Assembly (NCBI RefSeq): GCF_001954135.1
Contig: NZ_MBEQ01000123.1
Span: forward strand, 1-34,661
DNA length: 34,661 nt
Source of the DNA: Mycobacterium sp. GA-1841
GTDB taxonomy: Bacteria; Actinomycetota; Actinomycetes; Mycobacteriales; Mycobacteriaceae
Reading direction: 5' to 3'
Part shown: piece after piece, positions 7,404-14,822 of the stretch
How the letters are laid out: the number at the start of each line of letters is the position of its first letter
Numbering within the stretch: position 1 is the stretch's first letter
Position numbers and translations under genes: made by a program
Notes under the pieces: model-generated
Databases searched by the model: none
What the model was told of the DNA's origin: nothing
The model's input: the letters and a program-made list of their open reading frames with translations, nothing else

Positions 7404-7459
7404 GCTGAAAACCACGTGCGTGGGAATCGATTTCGGTTCCCATTACCGTGGTTTTCAGC
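7404..7459. terminator. Two-tier bidirectional hairpin between convergent genes
   Basis: A perfect 13-bp outer stem (7404-7416 with 7447-7459) encloses a 5-bp inner stem GGGAA/TTCCC (7422-7426, 7437-7441). It lies 15 bp past the espR stop and includes the stop codon of the facing minus-strand gene. The outer stem carries AAAA/TTTT next to GC, so it may terminate both directions. Confidence 0.7.
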
Positions 7460-8579
7460 TGCGCGCCGCCGTGCGGCCCAAATCCCGGTACTGCTCGGCG
7501 ATCGCCAAAATCCATTCTCGGTCGGAATACGATTCGGGTTGGCTGAGCCAGGCCAATCCCGGAAATGCCGAGCCGTCGTCTCCCTCGCGTGTGTCGCGGA
7601 TCCACTGCGCGACACGTCGGGCCTGATCGCGCGGAGGCACCTCCGGACGCTCGGTGTCCCCCAATTGCGTTGTGCCGCTTGATCCGCGCGGTGCCGCTGA
7701 CTCCTGCCGACGCGCGTCGGCCGCGGTGGCCTCAAGATAGAGCGCATCGGAGATCAACGACATGCGTTCGGCCACCCGGAACACGAGCGGTCCACGCGGA
7801 CGCACGCCGATGCCCACGTCGGGCTGCCGGCGGGCCAACTCACTCAACAACGGCTTGATGGTCCGCAGCTCCTGGCGGGCCCCGAACCAGTCTTCGATGC
7901 TCGGAAGCAGGGATCCGGCGGCGACGATGACCATCGCACACCCCAGCATGGTCGCCGCGGCGCCGACACCGACGGCTTCGGTCCGGCCTGCGGCCCGGAT
8001 CAGGAAGAATCCGCTCGCCGCGACGATCAGCACCATGCCGACGGTGAACAAGAACAGAGCCCGGCCGCGCCGGCTGCGGTTCGAGTAGCGCAGGCCGGCC
8101 CAGACCACCAGGGTGAGCGCCAGGAACACGTAGAGCAACGGCAACAGCCATGAGGTGCCGTCCGCGCCGAGGTCCCGCGTCAGATACTCCGCGGGCGACA
8201 TCTCCGGCTGCTTGCCGGCGCTGAAGAAGATGATCACGCTGACGATCGCCACCACACCGGCGACGCCGTACTGGATCAGCGCGATGCGCCGCGTGATGGT
8301 GGCCGAGCGATCAGAAGATGCGGTCGTGATCATCACGCAACTGCCTGCCGCACAAGCGATCAACGCGATCTGGCTCAGTGCCACCGCGATGTTCGGCCAG
8401 TGCGCCAAGGTGTCGATCAGCAGGGCCAGCGGCTGCCAGTTCAGCGCCGCGACGATCCCGAGGCTGCCCAACGACACAATCATCGCCGAGCTCACCAGGG
8501 ATTGTTTGTTGACCAGTGCCCAACCGATGCGCAGGCCGGTCGCCAGGCCGAGCAGCCCGGCAATCACCCAGACGATCAA
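7455..8579 (-). CDS. Polytopic membrane protein, MAB_1171c-like
   Basis: 374 aa with about seven hydrophobic helices in residues 1-230, then a cytoplasmic C-terminal domain of about 145 residues (LRTIKPLLSEL, RVAERMSLISDALYL). This layout matches what is annotated as the MAB_1171c putative transporter family in actinobacteria. I know of no demonstrated transport activity. The start is TTG, overlapping the TGA of the protease gene as TTGA, with GGAGAGG upstream: clear translational coupling. Being fused in expression to an ImmA/IrrE-type protease suggests a membrane sensor or target partner (inference). Last gene of the cassette; its stop lies inside the shared terminator. Confidence 0.7.
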   Translation of the reverse strand: MIVWVIAGLLGLATGLRIGWALVNKQSLVSSAMIVSLGSLGIVAALNWQPLALLIDTLAHWPNIAVALSQIALIACAAGSCVMITTASSDRSATITRRIALIQYGVAGVVAIVSVIIFFSAGKQPEMSPAEYLTRDLGADGTSWLLPLLYVFLALTLVVWAGLRYSNRSRRGRALFLFTVGMVLIVAASGFFLIRAAGRTEAVGVGAAATMLGCAMVIVAAGSLLPSIEDWFGARQELRTIKPLLSELARRQPDVGIGVRPRGPLVFRVAERMSLISDALYLEATAADARRQESAAPRGSSGTTQLGDTERPEVPPRDQARRVAQWIRDTREGDDGSAFPGLAWLSQPESYSDREWILAIAEQYRDLGRTAARS

Positions 8580-9067
8580 CCAAATGCCTCTCCGAGGCGG
8601 ACCTGCACGATCGAGGATCGATCGGACGGCAGGCGGCCCAGGCGGTAGAGCAGAAGTGCGGCGAAGTCTTCGGCTTCCTGCTCGATGTCCTCACCGTTGG
8701 GGCCCATGCAACCGGTCCGCTGATTGAGCATGTAGCTGATCAGGTCCGAGGTGGCGACCTCGGCCGAGGCCGCCGCGGCGTCGACGATCGAGATTCCCTC
8801 GTGGCCCAGGACGAGGTGGCCGAGCTCGTGGGCCAGCGTGCGATCCCAGGCGGGAAGTCCCTGCTGGATGAGGAACACGTCATGATCGGCGTATTGACGC
8901 CACTGTCCGCAGACGCCGGGCGGAAGCTCGGCCATCGTCAACTCGATCGGCCTACCACGATTTTCGGCCACCGCATCGACCAAGCGGGTCAGCGTGATTT
9001 CGCCCCGACGCGGGGCGAGGTCGAGCACCTCGTTGACAGCACGCGTGACACTTCGGCTGGCGGACAT
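8576..9067 (-). CDS. ImmA/IrrE-type metallopeptidase
   Basis: 163 aa with a zinc-peptidase HEXXH motif, HELGH, at residues 80-84, followed by LVLGHEG. A downstream acidic segment (EDIEQEAEDFAALLL) fits the third zinc ligand and the conserved EAExFA helix of ImmA/IrrE proteases (COG2856). These enzymes usually cleave XRE-type repressors in response to stress or phage signals. The ATG at 9067 has a strong GGGGGG site (9072-9077); an ATG 15 bases upstream is less well placed. There is no XRE gene in the same operon; the nearest HTH_XRE gene is convergent espR. Followed, with overlap, by the membrane protein gene. Substrate unknown. Confidence 0.85.
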   Translation of the reverse strand: MSASRSVTRAVNEVLDLAPRRGEITLTRLVDAVAENRGRPIELTMAELPPGVCGQWRQYADHDVFLIQQGLPAWDRTLAHELGHLVLGHEGISIVDAAAASAEVATSDLISYMLNQRTGCMGPNGEDIEQEAEDFAALLLYRLGRLPSDRSSIVQVRLGEAFG

Positions 9068-9120
9068 GTTCCCCCCTTTCATCCCTTCGTAGCACCCCGG
9101 AACATTGTCCCAAGTCGTTC

Positions 9121-10287
9121 TCAGGGCATGAAGCGGGTTGCGTCGATTCGGACGGTACGGCCGGCTTTGGCCTGCCGGTAACCGACGAATCCGCCGAGGC
9201 CGGTGAGGGCCATCATCCCGGTCACCCCGGGCAGGGCCATCGCGGCGATCTCGATGGTGCTGGCAGTGCGTAGATAGTCCGTATACCCCACGCGGAACGA
9301 TACCGGTGGTATCGCAGCGTCCAGACCGACCGCGACCGGTGTCGGTGTCTGGATCCGCAGCTTGGTGGTGGGTTCCATATCGGGGCCCGACCGCGGGCCT
9401 CGGTCGGAGTCCGGGGCGTTCAAGGGCACCTCGAGCGGCGGCACGATGACCGGCAGGACGACGGGCACCACGATCGGGGGCACGCCGGCCGCGGCGGCCA
9501 ATCCGGGCGGCGGCGCGCCGGGCTGGGCTGCGGTCAGTGGCTGTGCCGGTCGGGGCGGGAACTGCAGGCTCGGTGCGCGTGCGTAATTGAACGGTGCCGG
9601 GACTCCGCCTTCCTGGCCGTTTCCGACGTCCGGAAGTCCGATGACGATCGACGTGGAGGTCGCGGTCGACTGTGATGTCTCGGTTGGCCCCGTCGTCTCG
9701 GTTGGCTTCGTGGTGGTGTCCGTCGAGGTTCGGGTGGTGGATGTGGCGGCGGACGTCGTCATCGAAACGTCGGTAGTAGTAGGTCCCGTGGTCTGAGTGG
9801 GTCCCGTGGTTTCTGTGGGCCCCGTGGTTTCAGTGGGCCCCGCGGTTTCAGTGGGCCCCGTGGTTTCAGTGGGCTCAGATGGTTCGGTGCCGGGTGTCTC
9901 GGTCTTCGTGTCGGTCGGTGTCCCGGTGTGCGAGGCCGTCGGCGTGCCCGAGGGTTCGGACGGTTTGCCGGACGTCCTCGTCGGCTCTCCACTGGTTCGG
10001 GTGGACCTGTCAGGCGGCCGGTGCCATCGGCGCGGACCCCATGGGCGGCGGGTGCCCTCGTCACCGCGCTGGATACCGCCGTTGTCTTTTTGGCCCGAGA
10101 CCTGTTCGTGGTCCCGGGCGCCTCGCCCGCCCCGGTGGTCCTTCCCGGCGCTGCTCGAGGCCTCGTGACGGTCGGCTGGCCGGCCCCGGTCGGGGTCGGC
10201 AAATGCCAGCGCTCCTCCGATCCCGGTCATGATCAGGCCCGAAAGCACCAGACCGGTCGAGGCGGCGACGCGCACCCGCGAACGCAC
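9121..10287 (-). CDS. Exported Thr/Pro-rich surface protein with hexapeptide repeats
   Basis: 388 aa. Residues 1-31 look like a signal peptide (Arg-rich start, hydrophobic core, ending ALAFADP). An Arg/Asp/Gly-rich segment follows, then about 100 residues dominated by Thr, Pro, Ser and Glu with GPTETT-type repeats. A Pro/Val-rich region comes next, and near residue 355 a hydrophobic segment (MALPGVTGMMALTGLGGF) followed by a basic tail, suggesting a C-terminal membrane anchor. The composition is typical of O-mannosylated mycobacterial wall proteins. GTG start at 10287 with AAGGGTGG upstream. The protease gene starts 53 bp past its stop, so the three minus-strand genes may be one operon. No family recognised. 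Confidence 0.7.
   Translation of the reverse strand: MRSRVRVAASTGLVLSGLIMTGIGGALAFADPDRGRPADRHEASSSAGKDHRGGRGARDHEQVSGQKDNGGIQRGDEGTRRPWGPRRWHRPPDRSTRTSGEPTRTSGKPSEPSGTPTASHTGTPTDTKTETPGTEPSEPTETTGPTETAGPTETTGPTETTGPTQTTGPTTTDVSMTTSAATSTTRTSTDTTTKPTETTGPTETSQSTATSTSIVIGLPDVGNGQEGGVPAPFNYARAPSLQFPPRPAQPLTAAQPGAPPPGLAAAAGVPPIVVPVVLPVIVPPLEVPLNAPDSDRGPRSGPDMEPTTKLRIQTPTPVAVGLDAAIPPVSFRVGYTDYLRTASTIEIAAMALPGVTGMMALTGLGGFVGYRQAKAGRTVRIDATRFMP
9785..9874. repeat. Five tandem 18-bp units (candidate VNTR)
   Basis: Five consecutive 18-mers start at 9785, 9803, 9821, 9839 and 9857. The core is CCCGTGGTTTCAGTGGGC with one to a few changes. On the minus strand they encode the GPTETT-type hexapeptides of the surface protein. 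Unit length is a multiple of three, so copy-number change keeps the frame. Confidence 0.9.
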
Positions 10288-10374
10288 GTTGTCACCACCC
10301 TTTCGCGCACCGCCCTATGGCTGAAATGAACCGGTTCGATTCTTGCACAATCAGCGAGATCAAATTTGCTAGCT

Positions 10375-10426
10375 CGGCCGATTGCCCGGCCTGTTGCCGG
10401 GGAGGCGCGGTCGAGCAAATCGGCCG
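10375..10426. repeat. Nested inverted repeat in a divergent promoter region
   Basis: CGGCCGATT (10375-10383) and AATCGGCCG (10418-10426) flank a second hairpin, CCCGGC/GCCGGG (10385-10390, 10396-10401). It lies between the divergent surface-protein gene and the Rv3850-like gene, just ahead of a possible -10, TACTGT (10432-10437). It may be an operator for one or both genes. Confidence 0.45.
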
Positions 10427-10499
10427 GACGATACTGTGGGTCTGCAGCAGTTCTACGGTGACCACGAACACACGACGAATTGACCGGGAGGCAACCGGA

Positions 10500-11156
10500 A
10501 TGGGCCTGTTCACGCGACGAAAAAGCCGCGCCACCCGCCGCGCCGAAGCCCGCGCCATCAAGGCCAAGGCCAAGCTCGAAGCAAGGCTCACCGCAAAGAA
10601 CGAGGCCCGCCGCATCAAGTCGGATCAAAAGGCTGCGCAACGGGCCCTCAATGCTCAGGTCAAAGCGCAGCGCGACAGCGATCGCAACGCCCTCAAGGTG
10701 GCCGAGGCGGAGTTGAAGGCCGCTCGGGAGGGGCGTCTGCTGTCCCCGGCCCGGATCCGCCGTCTGCTGACCGTCACACGTTTGCTGGCACCGGTGCTGG
10801 TGCCACTGATCTATCGCGTCGCCACGGCCGCTCGGGGCGCCCTGGACGAGCGTCGGGCCGACCGGCTCGGCGTCCCGCTGGCTCAACTCGGTCAGTTCTC
10901 CGGGCACGGTGCCGAGTTGTCGGCGCGGATCTCGGGGGCCGAGCAGACACTGCGGCAGGTCGCCGAGAAGAAGCCCAAAGATGCCGAGACCAAGCAGTTC
11001 GTCACCGCGATCGGTGAGCGCCTGACCGATCTGGCCGCAGCCGTCACCGCAGCGGAGAACATGCCGACCGCGCGGCGTCGCGGTGCGCACGCGGCGATCA
11101 CCGCTCAGCTCGACGGTATCGATGCCGACCTGATGGCTCGGTTGGGCCTGGTCTGA
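10500..11156 (+). CDS. Rv3850-like protein (DUF6474 as recalled)
   Basis: 218 aa, the same length as Rv3850. The first 80 residues are extremely Arg/Lys/Ala-rich and likely a basic coiled coil. A hydrophobic patch around 90-107 (LLAPVLVPLIYRVA) may touch the membrane. The rest is helical and ends LDGIDADLMARLGLV. The ATG at 10500 has a GGGAGG site (10486-10491); longer upstream in-frame starts cover the intergenic repeat and are unlikely. The basic N-terminus could bind nucleic acid, but I recognise no motif. It is 10 bp upstream of the next gene and probably heads that operon. Confidence 0.75.
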   Translation: MGLFTRRKSRATRRAEARAIKAKAKLEARLTAKNEARRIKSDQKAAQRALNAQVKAQRDSDRNALKVAEAELKAAREGRLLSPARIRRLLTVTRLLAPVLVPLIYRVATAARGALDERRADRLGVPLAQLGQFSGHGAELSARISGAEQTLRQVAEKKPKDAETKQFVTAIGERLTDLAAAVTAAENMPTARRRGAHAAITAQLDGIDADLMARLGLV

Positions 11157-11166
11157 GCCGACGTCC

Positions 11167-11691
11167 ATGACCGTCGTCCGTACCGACTCCGCAGCCAGGC
11201 TGCGCGGTACGGCCGTCGGCTCGCTCACCGCCGCGCTGGCCGTGGCGGCCCATGGCATGGCGGGCGGCGGTCCGCCGGCCGGGGCGGTGACGCCCGCGCT
11301 CGTCGTGCTCGCCGTGACGGTGGGAGTCGTCGCCGCCACGGTCGCCCGCGCGAACCGCGTCACCGTGTTGTGGCTGCTCCTGGGTGCCGGCCAACTGCTG
11401 GCCCACCTGCTGATGGCCACCACGTCGCATGCGCATGATTCTTGGCCCGGCCCGGCGATGTTCGTCGCGCATCTGGCGGCGGTATCGCTCGGTGCGGGCC
11501 TGATCGCCTGCGGGGGCCGATTGTCGGCGGCCGTGTCGCGCGTCGTGCGTGCGATGGCCACCGAGCGCGGCACGCGACCGGTGTCGCCGGTCCGCGCCCT
11601 TGCCCGCAGCACTGATCAGCCGTTGCACTCCGCGCTCTTTCTGGCCGCCTCTGTGTCGCATCGTGGTCCACCGGTCAGCCGGCCTGCCTGA
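11167..11691 (+). CDS. Small polytopic membrane protein heading the copper-type operon
   Basis: 174 aa with about four hydrophobic helices in residues 15-120. The third and fourth are separated by a His/Met-containing stretch (HLLMATTSHAHD) that could bind metal, and the C-terminal tail is Arg/Ser-rich. It occupies the place of M. tuberculosis Rv3851, a membrane protein annotated as much shorter. It is 10 bp after the Rv3850-like gene and 31 bp before ycnI. The copper-related neighbours suggest a role in metal handling, but this is inference. Confidence 0.65.
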   Translation: MTVVRTDSAARLRGTAVGSLTAALAVAAHGMAGGGPPAGAVTPALVVLAVTVGVVAATVARANRVTVLWLLLGAGQLLAHLLMATTSHAHDSWPGPAMFVAHLAAVSLGAGLIACGGRLSAAVSRVVRAMATERGTRPVSPVRALARSTDQPLHSALFLAASVSHRGPPVSRPA

Positions 11692-11722
11692 CCCGACCCG
11701 ACCGATCCAGAAAGACCAAGAC

Positions 11723-12397
11723 ATGCAATCCCTTTCCGGGGTGCCCTCGCGCGCCCTGCTCACCTGCGCCGCGGCCACCGTCGCCGGCCTGCTCACCGCC
11801 GCGCCGGCCTGGGCCCACGTCCATGTCGACGCCGACAACCCGGCACCCGGGACCACGTCCGTGCTCACGTTCCGAGTTCCCGGTGAGTCCGACACCGGCG
11901 CGGTCACCACCCAATTGAGAGTCGATCTGCCTGATGTGGCCTCGGCTCGCACCGAGGTCGTGCCGGGGTGGACGGCCAAGCTCGACCGCGACACCGCGGC
12001 CGGCACCGTTCGGTCGGTCACCTGGACGGCGAATCCCGGGGTGGGGATCTCGCCGGAGCAGTTCGCGCTGTTCCGGGTCTCGGTGAAACTGCCCGATGCG
12101 CCCACGGTGAGCTTCCCGGCCACCCAGACCTACTCCGACGGTTCCGTGGTCCGCTGGGATCAGGCGCCGTTGCCGGACGGCGGTGAACCCGAGCATCCGG
12201 CACCGCAGCTGACGCTGAGCGGCGCCCCGGCGGACGACGCGCATGCCGCGCACGGGAGCACTGCACCGGCCGCCGCCCAGCCCGCCGCACAGCCGGCAGG
12301 CACCGTCGACAACTCGGCGCGCTGGCTGGCCGGAGGGGCGCTGATCGTCGCAGCCGCCGCGGTGGTGACGGCACTTCTCAACCGGCGCCGGTCATGA
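11723..12397 (+). CDS. YcnI-like DUF1775 copper-binding protein
   Basis: 224 aa, exported. The signal peptide ends at AWA (29-31), so the mature protein begins with His32 (HVHVD). That is the N-terminal His used by YcnI-type proteins to bind Cu(II). A DUF1775 domain follows (about 32-165; motif ISPEQFALFRVSVKLP), then a His/Asp/Ala/Pro linker and one membrane helix near the end with an RRRS tail. It is probably tethered outside the membrane and hands copper to or takes it from CopC/CopD. Its TGA overlaps the copC ATG. The ribosome site is weak (AAAGA). Confidence 0.85.
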   Translation: MQSLSGVPSRALLTCAAATVAGLLTAAPAWAHVHVDADNPAPGTTSVLTFRVPGESDTGAVTTQLRVDLPDVASARTEVVPGWTAKLDRDTAAGTVRSVTWTANPGVGISPEQFALFRVSVKLPDAPTVSFPATQTYSDGSVVRWDQAPLPDGGEPEHPAPQLTLSGAPADDAHAAHGSTAPAAAQPAAQPAGTVDNSARWLAGGALIVAAAAVVTALLNRRRS

Positions 12398-12900
12398 ACC
12401 GGTTGGTGGCCGCCGGCCTGACCGGGCTGTTCCTGGCCGCGTCCGCGCTGTTCGCGGCTCCGGCGGCCTCGGCGCATGCGGCGCGGATCGCCGCCGATCC
12501 GGCCGAGCAGTCCTCGCTGAGCTCGTCGCCGCAGCGGGTGAGCGCGACGTTCAACGAGGCGCTGCAACCGGCGTTCGCGAGCATGACCGTCGTCGGCCCG
12601 GACCACAACCTGTGGTCCGACGGCGACCCGAAGGTCGCCGGTGCGGTGATCAGTGTCGGGGTCCGTCCGCTCGGCCCAACCGGCACCTACACGGTGAACT
12701 ACCGGGTGACCTCGGCGGATGGGCATGTGGTCTCCGGCTCGTGGTCATTTGAGCTGACCGTGGCAGGCAACGGCACCCCCGGGCCGGCGGCGGCCTCCCC
12801 GGCGCAGTCCGACGGGGGCATCGTGGTGTGGCCGTTCGTCCTGGTGGCCGCCGTCCTGGTCGGTGGCGGAGCCTGGTGGGCGGTCCGACGCCAACGATGA
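12394..12900 (+). CDS. CopC-domain copper-binding protein
   Basis: 168 aa, exported. The signal peptide ends at ASA, leaving His28 as the mature N-terminus. With Asp109 and His111 (SADGHVVSG) it would form the Cu(II) site known for CopC proteins. The Met-rich Cu(I) site of the longer CopC class is absent. A single C-terminal membrane helix (GIVVWPFVLVAAVL) anchors it. ATGA overlaps at both ends with ycnI and copD show tight translational coupling. Confidence 0.88.
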   Translation: MNRLVAAGLTGLFLAASALFAAPAASAHAARIAADPAEQSSLSSSPQRVSATFNEALQPAFASMTVVGPDHNLWSDGDPKVAGAVISVGVRPLGPTGTYTVNYRVTSADGHVVSGSWSFELTVAGNGTPGPAAASPAQSDGGIVVWPFVLVAAVLVGGGAWWAVRRQR

Positions 12901-13730
12901 CGGCGGCACTGATCCGGGCGCTGGCCGATTGCACCGCCGTCGTGACATTGGGTCTGGCCGCGGTGCCGCTGCTCGAATCGGCCCGATACCGCGCGGAATT
13001 GGTGCGTAAGGCGGGCCGGCCGCTCACCGTGGCCGCGGCGGTCTGGCTGCTGGCCGAGGTCGTGCGGCTGACGGTGGCCGCGGCGGAAACCGCTGGCCTT
13101 CAGGTCTGGCAGCTCGGCATGTCTACTTTGGCCGATTTCGGTGTGCACACGGCCGCGGGACGGTCGGGTTTGGTCGGTATCGCGGCGGCCGTGATCGTCG
13201 GTGGGGTGGCGGCCTTCGCTTCCCCCAGTGCCGCCACCACTGCGGCGACCGTGGGCGTCGCGGCGGTCGGCATAGCTGCCAGAACCCTGACCGGGCACCT
13301 GTCGGAGAGTCCGATCGGCGGCATGGCGGTGGCCGTGCACGCGCTGGCTGCCGGCACGTGGTGTGGCGTACTCGCGGCACTCGTGCTGACCGTGTCCCAC
13401 CGCGGGCAGTGGGCCAGGGTGCTGCCCCGGTTCTCGCAGTTGTCGCTGTGGTGCGTGGGCGTGCTGTTGGCCGCCGGGGTCGGAGGGGCGGTGATTCGGC
13501 TGGGTTCGCCGACCGAGTTGTGGTCCACCGATTACGGGCGGGTGTTGACGGCCAAGCTGGTCGTGACGGTGGTGCTGTTGACGTTGGCCTGGCGAAACCG
13601 GTCTCAGTGGCTGCCCGCGGCGCGGGCGCATCGCAGCAGCGCCGCCCTGTCGCGGAACCGCTCGAGGGTGGAGTTGGGCATCATGGCTGTGGCGGTCACG
13701 CTCGCCGCGGCGCTGGCCGTCACGGGTTGA
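12897..13730 (+). CDS. CopD-type copper membrane protein
   Basis: 277 aa with about eight membrane helices and a CopD-type domain, the membrane partner of CopC in periplasmic copper import or storage. Conserved-looking His residues sit in GHLSESPIGGMAVAVHAL, which resembles the metal-contacting helices of CopD/YcnJ. The ATG at 12897 overlaps the copC stop. A frame extends upstream within copC but is only a shadow. CopC and CopD are often fused as YcnJ; here they are separate. Confidence 0.82.
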   Translation: MTAALIRALADCTAVVTLGLAAVPLLESARYRAELVRKAGRPLTVAAAVWLLAEVVRLTVAAAETAGLQVWQLGMSTLADFGVHTAAGRSGLVGIAAAVIVGGVAAFASPSAATTAATVGVAAVGIAARTLTGHLSESPIGGMAVAVHALAAGTWCGVLAALVLTVSHRGQWARVLPRFSQLSLWCVGVLLAAGVGGAVIRLGSPTELWSTDYGRVLTAKLVVTVVLLTLAWRNRSQWLPAARAHRSSAALSRNRSRVELGIMAVAVTLAAALAVTG

Positions 13731-13818
13731 CCGCCGGGGCGCCTGGCATGATGGGAATACTGCCGGCCCCACCGACCGCGCTGGCGCGGAACACCAGACA
13801 CTGCGAAGGAGCAGCCAG

Positions 13819-14295
13819 ATGGCAGAGGATCAGGAGCAATCCGCCGAGAAGCCCGAGACCGCGGCTGAGTCGGCTCCCGAGCCCGGTCCTCCGCCCGCGA
13901 AGAAGGCCGCCAAGAAAGCCCCGGCCAAGAAGGCGGCTGCGAAGAAGGCTCCGGCCAAGGCAGTCAAGAAAGCTCCGGCCAAGAAGGCTCCGGCGAAAAA
14001 GGCCGAGCCGGCTCCACCGCCCGTTCCTCCCGCGGCTCCCGCCGTCCCGGCCCCAGCCCCAGATCCGGCACCGACTCCGGTGAGCCCGGTGCCGGATGTC
14101 GCGTCTGCCGCCAAAGAAGCTGCCGCACAAGCCAAGTCGACCGTCACGTCGGCCACCAACCCGGTGTCCGGTGCCGCTCCCGTCCCGCTGAGCGAAAGTT
14201 CGTCGTCCAGACTGCCGCTCGCGGCGGCGTTGGCCGTCGGAGCAATTGCCGTGCTGCTGGTCCTGCTGAGCCGGCGGCATTCCGAGGACAGCTGA
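13819..14295 (+). CDS. hns: H-NS-like protein (Rv3852 type)
   Basis: 158 aa; M. tuberculosis Rv3852 has 134. The acidic N-terminus is followed by a run of PAKK/AAKK repeats (about residues 25-65), resembling eukaryotic H1 tails and binding DNA by charge. A Pro/Ala linker follows, then a C-terminal membrane helix (LPLAAALAVGAIAVLLVLL) and an RRH tail. Rv3852 is known as a membrane-anchored nucleoid protein. AAGGAG precedes the ATG at 13819. Despite the name, it shares no fold with enteric H-NS. Confidence 0.85.
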   Translation: MAEDQEQSAEKPETAAESAPEPGPPPAKKAAKKAPAKKAAAKKAPAKAVKKAPAKKAPAKKAEPAPPPVPPAAPAVPAPAPDPAPTPVSPVPDVASAAKEAAAQAKSTVTSATNPVSGAAPVPLSESSSSRLPLAAALAVGAIAVLLVLLSRRHSEDS

Positions 14296-14332
14296 CCCGG
14301 GGTCGGGCCCGGCCGGCTGCGATAATTGCCGC

Positions 14333-14812
14333 GTGAGTATCGAACCGCGCGCCACCGCTGATCTGGTCGACGAGATCTACCCCGACGTCCGTAGCTGTGA
14401 TCTGCAGCTGCAGAACTACGGCGGCAAGACCATGTTCGCCGGGCCGATCACCACGGTGCGCTGCTTCCAGGACAACGCGCTGCTCAAGTCGACCCTGTCG
14501 ACCCCCGGTAACGGCGGGGTGCTGGTGGTCGACGGCAACGGCTCGCTGCACACCGCGCTGGTGGGCGACATCATCGCCGGCTTGGCCGCCGACAACGGCT
14601 GGTCCGGGGTGATCGTGCACGGCGCGGTGCGCGACGCGGCCGCCCTGCGGACCATCGACGTCGGGATCAAGGCGCTTGGCACCAACCCTCGCAAGGGCAC
14701 CAAGACCGGTGAGGGTGAGCGCGACGTCGAGGTCAGCTTCGGCGGGGTGACCTTCGTCCCCGGCGAGATCGCCTATGCCGACGAGGACGGCATCGTGGTG
14801 GTCGCCCCCTGA
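14333..14812 (+). CDS. rraA: RraA-family protein (often misnamed MenG)
   Basis: 159 aa, one RraA/HMG-CHA aldolase-like domain. Core motifs are GGVLVVDG, GDIIAGLA, GVIVHGAVRD and GIKALGTNP. The GxxRD-type site is shared with divalent-metal aldolases. The family includes RNase E inhibitors and oxaloacetate decarboxylase/aldolases; which activity this one has cannot be read off. The older name MenG (menaquinone methyltransferase) is a misannotation, because there is no SAM-binding motif. GTG start at 14333. Matches Rv3853 in length and order. Ends 10 bp from the convergent ethA stop. Confidence 0.88.
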   Translation: MSIEPRATADLVDEIYPDVRSCDLQLQNYGGKTMFAGPITTVRCFQDNALLKSTLSTPGNGGVLVVDGNGSLHTALVGDIIAGLAADNGWSGVIVHGAVRDAAALRTIDVGIKALGTNPRKGTKTGEGERDVEVSFGGVTFVPGEIAYADEDGIVVVAP

Positions 14813-14822
14813 CCGGCATCGG

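Noticed and set aside
10233..12123. Long minus-strand frames opposite the Rv3850-like and YcnI genes
   Set aside because: Low-complexity Arg/Gly/Pro translations; the plus-strand genes have signal peptides, ribosome sites and stop/start overlaps.
14333..14812. MenG, menaquinone methyltransferase
   Set aside because: No SAM-binding motif; the domain is RraA.
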